In this document: piece after piece, positions 21,423 to 32,822 of the stretch | How the letters are laid out: every line of letters starts with the position of its first letter | Numbering within the stretch: position 1 is the first letter of the stretch | Made by a program: the position numbers and the translations under genes | The notes under the pieces: generated by a model | What the model was told of the DNA's origin: nothing | Database searches by the model: none | What the model saw: only the letters and a program-made list of their open reading frames with translations | Source of the DNA: Myxocyprinus asiaticus | Taxonomy: Eukaryota; Chordata; Actinopteri; Cypriniformes; Catostomidae | Direction: 5' to 3' | Length of the DNA: 64,000 nucleotides | Assembly (NCBI RefSeq): GCF_019703515.2 | Contig: NC_059368.1 | Location: 28,203,289-28,267,288 of the forward strand

Positions 21423-22099
21423 ATAATGTGGAAAGACAGGAGAGTGAGTCTCGACAGTTTTTAATGTCACACTGTAAACACCCTTGACACAACCTCAAAA
21501 AAATTCAATACGACTAATTAAAACCTTCACGCTTGCGAAATCACTTAAAACCACATGTATTATTCCTGCAACAGATTTTTTATATATGTTCCGCCTTTAA
21601 TTAAGTTTACTGTAAAAGGGGAAATCTTATAGATATAAACTTCAGAGAATGATACATAAATCATCATACCAAATGTAGCCCTTAAGCTCCATTCCACTGT
21701 ACTTTCCTTTGTATCTTTAGTTTATACTATCTTATTCTGCATCTTAACAGAGTACATAACACAGCAGGCACTTTACTGTACTCAATTAACTGCCATTGAG
21801 CCTAACAGTGGTGCTGATGTGCTGCTGAGACACTGAGATCATCCATACAGCACAATTGTCAAGGAAGCAGCAAACAAACATTTTCTAACATATTCTTTAA
21901 TGGACTTATAAGCAGCGGTCCTTAACTGGATGTTCTTCAGGACCCAGATTTTACTTTGAGCATTAAGTAGCAAAAATCAAAAACCCTTAAAATAAAATAA
22001 AATTTATGTATATTAACGTGAACTGCACAGGCCCAACCTTGTGCAAAATTATTAACAAGATGTTACTGTAAAAAATGGTAGCTGCAGTTGTTACCTTAA
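21423..22099. other. Intergenic, nothing recognised
   Basis: No open frame, repeat family or signal that I can support. Confidence 0.45.
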
Positions 22100-22702
22100 A
22101 TTAATAGTTCAACCAAAACTGAAAATCCTCTCATCATTTCCACACCTCCTGTTATCCCAGATGTGTATGACATTTTTCTTCTGCTGAGCACAAATAAACA
22201 TTTTTATATACAATACAAAATAAACAATAATATCTCAGCTCTGTAGGACCTCTGTGTGTGAGAAACAGATCAATATTTAAGTTCTTTTTACTATAAATTC
22301 TCCTCCCTGCCCAGAAGGTGGCAATATGTATGAAGAATGCAAACAGGCAAAAACACAATAAGAAGAATTTAAAAGTGAACGTGGAGATTTATAGTAAAAA
22401 AAAAAAAAAAAAAAAACTTAAATACTGATCTGTTTCTCACCCTCATCTATCATATCACATCAGAAGACATGGATTTAACCAATGGAGTCATATGGATTAC
22501 TTTTATGATGCCTTTATGTGCTTTTTGGAGCTTCCGAATTTTGGTACCCATTCACTTGCATTGCATGGAACAACAGAGCTGAGATAGTCTTCTAAAAATC
22601 TTCATTTGCTTTCTGCAGAAGAAAGAAAGTCAAACACATCTGGGATGGCATGAGGGTGAGTAAATGATGAGAGAATTAAAATTTTTGGGTGAACTAACTT
22701 GA
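22100..22702. mobile_element. Foldback MITE (TTAA family), copy with poly-A loop
   Basis: The left arm (tagttcaaccaaaactgaaa ... cccagatgtgtatgac) is the inverse of the right arm (cacatctgggatggcatgag ... ttgggtgaacta). The whole is a roughly 600-base imperfect palindrome whose centre holds a poly-A run at 22396-22415. ttaa precedes the left end. Same family as 35608-36263. No coding capacity. Confidence 0.75.
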
Positions 22703-24097
22703 CAAAAGTTGCTCACATAACCTATGCGATGTAAACTGAAGGCTACGAGAACTTTGATGTGTCCAGTTCCAACTTACTGTCTTAATAGGAAGTACATTAA
22801 CACTGGGAAGAAAACTGAACGCATCAAGCAATTTCATGGGTTCTTTAACAGAAAAATTAATGCACCTGCATCTGTAAATGACAGACAGCTACAGTCAATC
22901 ACATTCAATCACAGTAGTACTATTTCACAGTACAAAGTACAGTACAAAAGGTGCATGAAAAGGTAGTTTGGAGAACATAAATCTTACTGTCTTGAAGCTG
23001 GCCTTTACTAATCTGCTCTCCTATATAAGGCAGGAGTCAGCTATATACTATAAACACACATTAATGTTCGACGTGATTCTGAATCTGTTTTAGTGTTGTT
23101 GTTGTTTTTTTTTTTTGTTTTTTTTTTTTTTAACTCAAACTCAATCATTTAGTTTATTAATTCACATTTTCCTCTTATGACTATATAAAGGTATTTGCAC
23201 ACCAAACGTGGATTTTCACTGCAATGTCTCGTCACGATCAACATTTGGAATCGAAAATATTGATTACTAACAAGCCATTTACACCTGGAGTAAACATCTG
23301 CAATGAATTACGCTGACAAAGTGAAGCTTTATTTATTTATTTATTTATTTTTTACGGTGAGTGTGTCCATTTTCTTTCTTTGCCCGGCAATGAAATGCCC
23401 TGACCAATTAAATATGAGTGTTGCTTCACATGGCAGGAGACGTTGCAGTTACCAAAACCAGTGCAACAGGTGGTGCTAAAGAGCAGAAAGCTGTGTTGAC
23501 CACTGACATTACACGCTGAAGGTACTCGAGGAAGAATGTGTAGTTCATTTGAATCAATGCCTTAAAAATCCCCATGGGTTCTCTTAACTTGTAAATTATA
23601 TTGCTGCATCACTGCTTTGCATACCCTTTAAAAATGATCTGATCTTATGTGGAGTGTCTTCATAATTTATTCCATATTGCTGCATTTTTTGCCTTTGCAT
23701 TTAATCTTATGTGAGTTCTCTTATATCTCTGATATAATATACAGTATATTACATCATCTTTTCCTTTGTGTAACCTTTTTTTTTTTTTTTTTTAAATAAA
23801 GAACTTTACAGATCTTAAGTGTTTTTCTTCGCCAAATATTAATACTATTTCTGTGACTTTCCGTGTTCAAAATGCCTTTGTATAACAATAATGTGGTGGG
23901 ATCTCCACTAAATTGATATTGCTGTTCTATTGTTAATAGTGGTTAACAGCTGTTGTTGGCAGTATTACAGTATCTAAAAATTGGTCAGACTGAAGATGTT
24001 TTTTTTTTTGGGTGAGATCTGTGGAGCATTTAAATTTCATCATGTTTAATTCATAACATGCAGTGTTTTCAGCAAATAACAAATAGATATATATGAC
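22703..24097. other. Intergenic with several poly-T runs
   Basis: T runs near 23103-23131, 23778-23794 and 24000-24010. 23190-23470 has words (tttgcacaccaaacgtgg, gtgcaacaggtggtgc) that recall worn DNA transposons, but I could not define ends. Confidence 0.4.
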
Positions 24098-24461
24098 AAT
24101 AGCTGCCAAGTCTCACGCTTCGACCGTGAGACTCATGCATATCAACCAGTTCACATGCTCACACACCACACCTCGTATTTCTCACGCTGAGAATCCCAAA
24201 GAAGTTAAATTGCTTCTTTTTTTCCTACATTACATTTACTCACTTGTCTTCACGTGCGCTTGCTTGGTGCCGGGAGATCCTTTCCTCACGCACGTTATGT
24301 GAACGCTCACACACAACATCCTATGTGTTACATGTAGTTGGAGTGGAGTCGAAGCCGGAAGAAACACTGGAATAATGGTGCAACATTTCCGCCTTGAACT
24401 GACTGTTTAAAAGGGGCTACTGTGAGCTGAATGCTGTTTTTCAACTGAAGTGGAAGGTCAA

Positions 24462-26678
24462 ATGGTAGGTAACCACCTAATTTTTGATCATTCGAATTGC
24501 ATGAAAGGTGTCAAAGTATGCGTCTCATTCCCGATTGCGTTGCTATTGTTTTGTAGAAGGTTCTGTTGTATGAAATATTCAACTTCTAAGTTTTTATGGC
24601 GAAATATCTACCACCAGCGTGCTAGCTAGTTTTCCATTAAGCCTAATGCCAAGTAAAATGGTTTGTTATGCTGTGTTGTAATGAATCTATGACCAAAATG
24701 TAATGTGATTATAAATCATCATATATTGCAGGTGTCTGGATTTAATCCAGAGGATCTGAATGTGGATGTGGGATACTGGTTTAGAGGTAGCACCAATCGT
24801 AAAGGTTACCTGACAGGTATGCTCTTTAATCAATCCCAATGTAGTACAAATGAAATGCAGAAGATTTTGATTGGATTGAAATTAAAATGTAACATTATTG
24901 TCATAGAATATTGTGAGTTCCATGGAAGTGAGTATATGGAAATACTCCAGCACACTGAGCCTGGAGAGGTGTTTGACTCGCATTCTGCAGCAGTATGAGC
25001 CACTTGCCAGCTACTTTAAGTCATCAAGTAGGCCTCATATTTCTGTGATACGAATGCAAGGTTATTACAAGAGAATGAAATGTAAACTTACGCAGTATGC
25101 ATAACCTGTGCTTTTTATTCACAGATGAGAAACAACCGAAGTTCAGAAGGCTGTTGGAAGCATTCTCTAACCCAGTAACGGAAGTGTACCTGCACTTCTA
25201 TCAAACAACGTTGCCATTCTTCTTAACCTTCAACCTTCTCCTCCAGAGAGAGAAGTCCTCCATCTTCCTTCTACATGATGAGGTAAAATGTGAGGGTTGG
25301 TATATGCTTCTGCCAATAATGTGTTATGTTTGTTCCTTTTTTCATTAAGTGCTACTTCTTAGGTCAAATGTCATTTTGAAAATCTTTTCTGAAATACAAT
25401 TTTGTAGATTCAAAATTGCAAATTTCATCCATAAGATGTGCTCGAAGTTTCTGAAGCCCATAACACTGCAGAGCCGGGATTCACATGAAATCCTCTACAA
25501 GGACCCATCAAACCAACTGCCAGGTAATTCTCCAAGTTTCACATAAGCAGATACACATACACTATCCACTCACTGACCTCACATAGACTGTTTGTGAGAG
25601 GGCTGCTTGTTCAGACAAGTTATGAGTTTGGTGATGTCATAACTGATGTGATGGGAGACACTTAAAAAGGGTTATTCAAGTTAGCTATTGTGGTTGTTGA
25701 TGATTGTTACCTGTATTTACCTGCTCCCAAGGTTAAAGTAGTTGATTTATTGTATCTCTCTGGCAGGAGAAAAGCTGAATATCGGCTTTACAACTCGAGC
25801 TACACTCAACAGGCCTTGATGCAGGAGATATTACACCGCAGCAAGTGGAGAGGTTCCAACAGGCAGCACTGGCATTTCTGGTGAGGACTGGGGATTATGC
25901 CACGGAGAAACTACCCCTGAGAGAGCCCCTGCTCAAACATGCCATGTTTGTTGATGTCCAGAAGAGGACACAGTATGGAGTGGAAGACGCCTTGTACTTT
26001 GTCGACAGGTTAGGGTTTCAAATTTTCTTAACATTTTTAATAGATTGCAAAGTTTGATGACCACATCTGAAAAACAAACCCTGTTGTTTCAGCTACTATA
26101 ACTTTATCAGATCAGTGCACATTGTGTTCTATTTAGGTTTGCTGAACTTCTCCCGTACCACGGACCTCAAGGGCATGACCAACTGAGGGAAGAGTTTCTG
26201 GATTACCAGTTTATGGACATTCCCATGCCCCAAGACCCAGCCACATTTGATGTTGAGAGCTTTTGGGGGAACATGGCATCAATAAAGAATAAGGTAAGAA
26301 TTATTCTGCACCCTTTGACATACACATTGACTTAATCAACTTAATGCATATGAAAATACTTAAGAGAGTAATTAGGCTTGCTATGTACATTTTTCAAAGG
26401 TAACTGGTATGAGCAGATTTGGGAAGCTCTCTCGTATTGCCAAGTTGGTGTTGGTACTTTCACATTCAAATGTTGATGCTGAAAGAGTGTTCTCCGCGGT
26501 GGGGCTGAACAAAACCAAAACCTGAAACAGTTTGGCTCTTGATGGAACCCTTTCATCCATCATGACGGTGAAGATGGCCAGCACTGAGCCACAATATTTA
26601 AAGTGGGAGCCCCCTACCTCTGTTATCAAGGCATCAAAATCTGCCACAAACACCTACAACATGGAACACCAATTGTAA
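24462..26678 (+). pseudogene. hAT-family transposase, C-terminal half, spliced, lightly damaged
   Basis: Exons inferred from splice signals: ATG at 24462-24464 | 24732-24816 | 24907-25027 | 25125-25282 | about 25408-25523 | 25767-26008 | 26137-26293 | 26400-26678. They code NVDVGYWFRGSTNRKGYLT, LTRILQQYEPLASYFKSS, KQPKFRRLLEAF, LLLQREKSSIFLLHDE and the dimerisation end (AKLVLVLSHSNVDAERVFSA). The BED finger and first half are absent. Lesions: a small deletion with frame change near 24955, a likely one-base phase fault at about 25408, one extra base near 25816, and TGA for a probable Arg codon at 26523-26525. The last stop is TAA at 26676. It would cut and paste the surrounding element. It could also have been a short derived gene; the lesions speak against current function. 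Confidence 0.8.
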
Positions 26679-26870
26679 ATCGAAACACTCAACTCAACTC
26701 AACTCAATTTTATTTATAGAGCACTTTCAAAAACCGCACTGCGTACCAAAGTGCTGTACATGAAGTTACAAAAAATTAAATCACATACATACAGCTTAAG
26801 AATACAACAAGCATTTAAAACCGACAAAGACAAGATAAGAGAAATTGACATAGTACAATTTATAATGCAA

Positions 26871-28535
26871 TTAATTAAAAGCTAAGGAAAATAAATACAT
26901 TTTTAAGGCCCCCTGGAAAGACACTAGATACGGAGATGATTTCATGGCCAACGGAAGCTCGTTCGAATGTCTAAGGGCTGCCACCGCAAAAGCTCTATCA
27001 CCTTGAGTTTTAAGGCGAGATCGAGGAACCGACAGACACAGCTGATCGCCAGAGCAGAGAGACCTTGAAGGATGATGCAAACTTATTAAATCAGAGATGT
27101 ACTCTGGTGCTAGACCTTGGAGAGCCTTAAATACATATAGCAACACTTTGCACTGGATTCTGTATTGGATCGGTAACCAATGTAGGGAAATCAATACTGG
27201 GGTAATATGGTCTCTTTTCCTGGTTCCAGTTAAATTCTGGACCAGCTGCAGGCGAGAGAGAGAGGCCTGACTCACACCCAGATACAAAGCATTACAATAG
27301 TCCAGAGGAGAAGACACAAAGGCATGCACAACCTTCTCCAAATCACCAAAAGAGAGAATGGACTTCAACTTTGCTATAGATCTAAGATGGAAAAAGCTAT
27401 TTTTAACAACAAAATTTATTTGCCGATCAAACTTGAGCTCATTGTCAAAAATAACACACAGGTTTTTCACATAGGAAAGTTTTTTCCATGGAAGCAATGA
27501 CAAGTTGCCATCTAAATTTACCCCACATCCCCTTTGACCAAAATGAATAAACTCTGACTTATCCTCATTTAATTGGATAAAGTTGTTTGCCAACCAACAC
27601 TTCACATCGGTCATGCATTTATACAGAGTCTCAAAAGAGGGTTGCTTCCCATGTTTAATAGGAAAGTAAAGTTGAGAGTCATCAGCATACAGATGGTAGT
27701 GTATGCCATGCTTATCAAAGATCTTTCCTAATGGAAGCATGTAAAGGGAGAATAAAACAGGTCCCAAGATGGAGCCCTGAGGAACCCCACACGTTAAAGG
27801 AACAACTGATGAAGAACAGTTCTCTAAACAGACTGAAATTGTTCTACCCTTGAGATATGAAGAGACCCAATCCAAGGCTAACCCCTGAATACCAACCTGG
27901 TCTCTTAGGTGATCGAAAAGAATGTCATGATCGACCGTATCGAAAGCGGCACTTGGATCCAGCAGCAGAAGAGCAACAGGACTACCAGAATCCACACCTA
28001 ATAAAATATCATTAAAAACTCTCAACAGAGCCAACTCTGTACTATGACCGGCTCTGAAACCTGACTGAAATTTATTGAGCAAATTATTGCTAGCTAAAAA
28101 ATCATTTAATTGTGCAAACACCGTCTTCTCTAATATTTTTGACATAAAGGATAATTTTGATATAGGTCGAAAGCTGTTCATATCAGATGAATCGAGAATT
28201 GCTTTCTTAAGAAGAGGCTGAATAACAGTATGCTTGAAGCAGCTGGGAACAATACCAGTGGTCAGGCAACTGTTGACAATCGAAAACATGCTTGGACCAA
28301 TTGAGTCCATCACCTCCTTAAACAAAGCGGATGGAATAACATCACACGAAGAACCAGTAGGATTCATATGTGCAATTATGTGTTTGAGTTGAGACAGGGA
28401 CACAGGTACAAAACAGGTCAACAGATTTTGTGGAACAGAATAGGTAACAGGATCATTACTAACAGGTAAGATCCATGAACGTATACCAGCAATTTTAACA
28501 GTAAACATTTTTAAAAACTGCTCACATGTGTCCAC
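26871..28535 (-). CDS. LINE reverse transcriptase (partial ORF2), L2 type
   Basis: 554 open codons. Order: [20 protein letters not shown] (RT entry), [51 protein letters not shown], the catalytic YADD at 27678-27689, then thumb and C-terminal region with DYCNALYLG and [15 protein letters not shown]. All are standard motifs of L2/CR1-group RT, which copies LINE RNA at a nicked target. DPSAAFD has a proline where serine or leucine is usual; otherwise the motifs look intact. The ATG is only the first in the open stretch; the natural ORF2 starts further upstream with the endonuclease, which lies in other frames. Confidence 0.85.
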   Translation of the reverse strand: MDTCEQFLKMFTVKIAGIRSWILPVSNDPVTYSVPQNLLTCFVPVSLSQLKHIIAHMNPTGSSCDVIPSALFKEVMDSIGPSMFSIVNSCLTTGIVPSCFKHTVIQPLLKKAILDSSDMNSFRPISKLSFMSKILEKTVFAQLNDFLASNNLLNKFQSGFRAGHSTELALLRVFNDILLGVDSGSPVALLLLDPSAAFDTVDHDILFDHLRDQVGIQGLALDWVSSYLKGRTISVCLENCSSSVVPLTCGVPQGSILGPVLFSLYMLPLGKIFDKHGIHYHLYADDSQLYFPIKHGKQPSFETLYKCMTDVKCWLANNFIQLNEDKSEFIHFGQRGCGVNLDGNLSLLPWKKLSYVKNLCVIFDNELKFDRQINFVVKNSFFHLRSIAKLKSILSFGDLEKVVHAFVSSPLDYCNALYLGVSQASLSRLQLVQNLTGTRKRDHITPVLISLHWLPIQYRIQCKVLLYVFKALQGLAPEYISDLISLHHPSRSLCSGDQLCLSVPRSRLKTQGDRAFAVAALRHSNELPLAMKSSPYLVSFQGALKMYLFSLAFN

Positions 28536-29440
28536 TGAAGGCGAGTTGGAGTTAAGGGCAACTGGATGAAGAAATGATGTAATGGTAGAAAAATAACTTT
28601 AGAATTATGACAGTTCTTTGAAATGATATTAGAAAAATAGCTTGATCTGGCTAATTTAACTGCTCTTTGAAATTTATTCAAACAGTCTCTCAAAATCTCA
28701 TAGGAAACTTGTAATTTATCTTTGAGCAACTTTCGCTCAGCCTTTCTGCACTCCTGCCTAAGAGCACGGGTATTACAATTCAACACACATTTCATTAGCA
28801 CATTGCTAATGGAAAAACCAAGAGATAAAACCAGATCAAGAGTATGACCACATATATGTGTAGGGCCAGCAACACTCTGAAATAAACCAAATTAATCTAA
28901 TAAATTAACAAACTCTTTGACCAGGGGTCTCGAAGGACAACACATGTGAATATTAAAATCCCCCAAAATGTAAATGTTATCTGAACAAGGAATAATAGCA
29001 GATAAAAAGTCAGTGAACTCATTTATAAAATCTTTGTGATATAATGGAGGTCTGTAGATGAGAGCACATAACACAGATTTAAATGTGTTCAGCATAATCA
29101 GCTGAGCTTCAAACATACAAAACGCCTCAGTAGACAGAAGCCTGCATTTAAACTTGTTTTTAAAAATAACTGCAAGGCCCCCACCCCTACCAACTGCCCT
29201 AGGGGAGCTAAATTAGCTACAGTCAGGAGGTGAAAGTTCGGAAAGAGGAGCCATGTCGCTGTTGCTGAGCCAAGTCTCCGTAACAAATAGAAAATCCAAT
29301 TCATGAGAGAGAAAAAGATCGTTCAGATTAAAGGATTTGTGAGAGAGAGATCTTGCATTGATTAGAGCCATTGTCACTGAGATAGAGTCAGACGAAAGTT
29401 GAGAAGTACCATACCGCTACCCAGGGAACGTAGATTTTTT
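28511..29440 (-). pseudogene. LINE endonuclease and linker, broken
   Basis: From about 29390 the minus strand reads MALINARSLSHKSFNLNDLF and then LDFLFVTETWL in one frame, followed by a stop near 29215, then IYRPPLYHKDFINEFTDFL and IYILGDFNIH (28892-29116), the apurinic-type endonuclease core. The C-terminal SDH part was not found; 28800-28890 has a stop and no recognised motif. The linker at 28511-28801 (ARSSYFSNIIS) is in another frame. So the endonuclease is shortened and frameshifted while RT is still open. Confidence 0.75.
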
Positions 29441-29830
29441 AAGTTAGCACCGCGGTCTTCACGCCACCACCTCGAAGGCCACAGAGCAGGAGAAAGTAAT
29501 CCTCCAAGACATCTTCGACCTCACTAAGCGTCCAGCCCACTTTCGATGTTTCCTTCGGCGTTTCCTCTGCAAACACCCAGGCAGGTGGCAGACTTGCATC
29601 AGTGTGACTGGCACAGCATGGGAAGGGAGACGCCAGTTGACACTGGGATCACGTATCAAACAGTCAGTTACCTCTGTTCAAAGATTTTAAAGAGCCAAAC
29701 GATCATAGACCGGAACAGAGCAAACCGTGCGAGAAATAAAGCCGATAATAAAGATTGAAACTAGAATGAAAACAGATAAGAAGGATAAGCCACAATGGCC
29801 ATGACTGCAAGCCGGTAAACAACCTGGTGC
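29441..29830 (-). other. LINE 5' region
   Basis: A short minus frame (29659-29459) with LQRKRRRKHRKWAGRLVRSK resembles the basic N-terminal stretch of L2-group ORF2. Beyond 29660 no coding signal; the edge of the LINE is not defined. Confidence 0.45.
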
Positions 29831-29868
29831 CATCATCGCCTCGCTCTCTCTCTAAACTTTTTCACGCG

Positions 29869-29876
29869 CACACACA

Positions 29877-29931
<55 letters not shown>
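29869..29931. repeat. (CA)n microsatellite
   Basis: CA run, interrupted once near 29878, within the hAT element close to the LINE 5' end. Confidence 0.92.
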
Positions 29932-29934
<3 letters not shown>

Positions 29935-30308
29935 ACTGCTAATCAAGGGGCTGATTTAATTCATTCCTTAACCCCATGCCCTATTAATGGGCCCAATTTT
30001 CTTCTAGACTCTAAACTGAGGATAAAGTTATACATCCATTTGTATTCACTGAAATTGTATAAATAAACATTTTTATTAGTCTGAATTTGTCTTGTTTTAT
30101 CAGATTTTCCAATTGTTTTCATTTCTACATGTGCTGGTCAATTATGAGCAATATGTAAAATAGCAGGACACATTTTTTGTTGCAAAAATAATTGGGTGGA
30201 AGAGAGGGGCCACAACCACCAAAATGCGCAAAATTTTGGGTTGCTCCGCACCCAAACCACGTAATCTTACTCTAACATTTGGTGAAACTTGGCAGCCCTG
30301 TACATGAC

Positions 30309-30937
30309 AATAAGATAAAATAAGTATTGTTCCAATTGACAACATCCTGTGAGTATTACGCAGTGATTTTTAACAAATGTTCTTAAAACAAGTATGTGTG
30401 AGTGGCAGTGGCATGATCATTATTGTTACAATTAATAACATGTTTTAACCGTTAATATTATTTTTTTTTACACTCACTTCTTTCTAATCACCCCTCAGAC
30501 TGTGTATACATGATAATATTGTCAGTCAACTTGTCCAGCAAGTGAATTGAAATAGTTAGTGAAGTGTCATTAGTGAATGTTTTCTTTTTCCGTTGAGCAA
30601 ATCAACAACAAACTCTTCATCACTGCTGCAGCTTGTAGAGAAATCTGTTTGAATTGCAATTTTAAACATATGTAGGAAATCATGACCACAAAATTAAGAC
30701 TCCAGTCATATCAGTAACCCTATAAAAGCTGTTTTATTCTACATGGAGAGGGTCTGCACATGGGGGCTCTCATGTTAGAATCACATAACCTGTTGAATAC
30801 TACTCGCCTAATCTCAGTAACCATCCTGTTATTTGACACTTTCACTCATTGATTAAAGTAATCACTGTGAATTGTGAATTTTAAAATGGCATCAGAAATT
30901 GAAAACTATTGCATTTGAATGATGCTGCATCCAGGCC
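30309..30937. other. Intergenic between two hAT-type elements
   Basis: AT-rich, no coding content or repeat recognised. Confidence 0.5.
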
Positions 30938-31237
30938 ACTAGGTGTAGTGATGTCCAGTTCGTGAACGAATTGTTCTTTTGAAACAGTTCTTTTTAGTGA
31001 ACGAGTTGAACTAGTTCACCAAATCGGACTCAATCATTTTAAACAGTTTGCATCTCGAGTCAACACTATTCCACAAGTTAATCTATCTTAACCTGTCTCT
31101 CGGATGTGCCTGACACTCCGAATCGAAATGAGCCGATAACCAGGAGTAATATGATCCTAGAACTGGTGATATCTGCTTTTACCAACTCTTCTTTGCAATT
31201 AACCGCTTCAACTAGTTCACAAATTGGACTGAATGCT

Positions 31238-32235
31238 CAGGTCACAACAGCTCTCGAGTCAACAGTACGAGTTGCTCATAACAGTTCTCGAGTCAACAGT
31301 ACACTGAACTGAGAATCGCCTCTTTCGGAGGTGTCCGAAATACTGAGAACCGATGAGCTGCTGACATTAAGATTGTGTGTGATTAAGGAGTGAAATGTAT
31401 GTTTCAGGTGTATTTTGCTAAACAACAGAGAGTGTAACAAATAAAACATACTGGAAATATGTTTATGACTTGATTGTATTACCGTTTTATCAATGTATGA
31501 AAATAATCCAGTTTACAGCTCTCGAGTCAACAGTACATTGAGTCGTTCGCAGCAGTTCTCTAGTCAACAGTACACTGATCTGAGGACAGCAGCTCTCGTG
31601 TCAGCAGTACATTGAGTCGATCACAGCAGTTCTTGAGTTACAGTACACTGATCCGAGGACAGCAGCTCTTGAGTCAAAAGTACACTGATCCGAGGACAGC
31701 AGCTCTTGAGTCAACAGTACACTGATCCCTTTTTCACCCAATATGGAATGCCCAATTCCCAGTGCGCTTTTAAGTCCTCGTGGTCGCATAGTGATTCGCC
31801 TCAATCCGGGTGGCGGAGGATGAATCCCAGTTGCCTCCGCGTCTGAGACCATCAACCCGTGCATCTTATCATGTGGCTTGTTGAGTGCCTTGCCACGGAG
31901 ACATAGCGCGTGTGGAGGCTTCCCGCCATCCACTGTGGCATCCACGCTCAACTCACCACGCGCCCCAACGAGAACGAACCACATTATAGCGACCACGAGG
32001 AGGTTACCCCATGTGACTCTACCCACCCTAGCAACCGGGCCAATTTGGTTGCTTAGGAGACCTGGCTGGAGTCACTCAGCACACCACTGATTTGAACTAG
32101 CGATCTAGTGACTCCAGGGGTGGTAGCCAGCGTTTTTTACCACTGAGCTACCCAAGCCCCCCTGACAGCAGCTCTTGAGTCAACAGTACATTGAGTCGAT
32201 CTCAACAGTTTACGAGTCACCAGTACACTGAACTG
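31238..32235. repeat. Tandem array of about 38-base units inside the hAT-like element
   Basis: The unit agcagctcttgagtcaacag-tacactgatccgaggac occurs about eight to ten times, diverged. Two copies are at 31240-31310, a run at 31515-31737, and more at 32163-32230 behind the SINE. Variants alternate between tacactgatc and tacattgagtcg, so a two-unit higher order of about 76 bases is likely. No open frame runs through. Confidence 0.75.
31738..32162 (-). repeat. tRNA-derived SINE, cyprinid type, nested in the tandem array
   Basis: The minus strand starts gggggcttgggtagctcagt with A box (tagctcagtggt) and B-box-like agttcaaatc, then a body shared with the SINE at 6458 (ccaggtctcctaagcaacca, agggtgggtagagtcacatgg). 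Its left flank is actgatcc and its right flank ctgacagcag, which together restore one array unit. The target duplication is not clear. Confidence 0.82.
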
Positions 32236-32822
32236 AGAATCGGCTCTTTCGCACATAATACTGAGAACTGCTGATCAGTGAGCAGCTGATGAACATGCGT
32301 GAACCGAGGACTTGAATGAGGGGGCGAAACGTTTCAGTCGAGAGATGTAAACAAGTTTTACTATTGAGTATTGTGCATGCAGATTATATCTGAAGTTGTG
32401 ATGAGCTGTGATAAAAAAGTGTGAGTTGATTATGACTAGTTTAATCACTTTTTATGCTTTAAACATGTGTAGAACATCCACGTTTATATATATCAGTGTC
32501 AGTATTGGGTGCTTTAGGTGCAAAATGTAGGATGTATTGTAAGATCACTGAATGAAACACTGATGACAATAAAGACCCTTATTATTATAACTTAATTAAA
32601 TAAAATGTTGTAATCAGCAATATGCCCTTACATATGGCTTTATTGAATGTGTTTGTGTGTGTATTCTACGATGCCAGAGTATTAGCATTATATACAGTGA
32701 TGTCATTACGCGATGACATAAATTAACTGGTGAATCGGTTTTTTGGACCAGTTCATTGAAACGAACCGTCCGAAAGAACCGGTTTGCGGAAAAGAATCGG
32801 ACTTCCCGTCACTAACTAGGTG

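Larger units (their letters stand above)
26684..29830 (-). mobile_element. L2/CR1-group LINE, near full length
   Basis: Minus orientation. The 3' end consists of a conserved tail (tataaataaaattgagttga) and a short (TTGAG)n repeat at 26684-26705, usual for fish L2-type LINEs. RT ORF at 26871-28535, endonuclease remains to about 29440, and a basic stretch near 29580-29530 that fits the N-terminal end of ORF2. The 5' edge is a guess before the CA run. It lies within the hAT element, so it is the younger of the two. Confidence 0.82.
24098..30300 (+). mobile_element. hAT transposon with multi-exon transposase, interrupted by an L2 LINE
   Basis: Left end aatagctgccaag and right end cttggcagccctg are inverted repeats of 13 bases with three mismatches. 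They are flanked by tatatgac (24090-24097) and tacatgac (30301-30308), an 8-base duplication with one difference, as hAT elements make. A hAT transposase remnant lies inside in plus direction. A minus-strand L2-type LINE starts six bases behind its stop codon. Without the LINE and the CA run the element would be about 3 kb. Confidence 0.8.
30946..32814. mobile_element. Non-autonomous hAT-like element with internal tandem array
   Basis: The ends tagtgatg and cgtcacta are short inverted repeats, and the perfect 8-base duplication actaggtg lies at 30938-30945 and 32815-32822. Terminal regions on both sides are rich in gttcgtgaacgaa / gaacc-type words, usual near the ends of this kind of element. 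The inside has no transposase. It contains tandem 38-base-type repeats and a larger duplicated segment (actgaactgagaatcg, at about 31302 and 32226), with a SINE inserted in the array. Confidence 0.8.

Noticed and set aside
31238..32235. CRISPR-like array of repeats
   Set aside because: Units are contiguous and diverged without spacers, inside a eukaryotic transposon.
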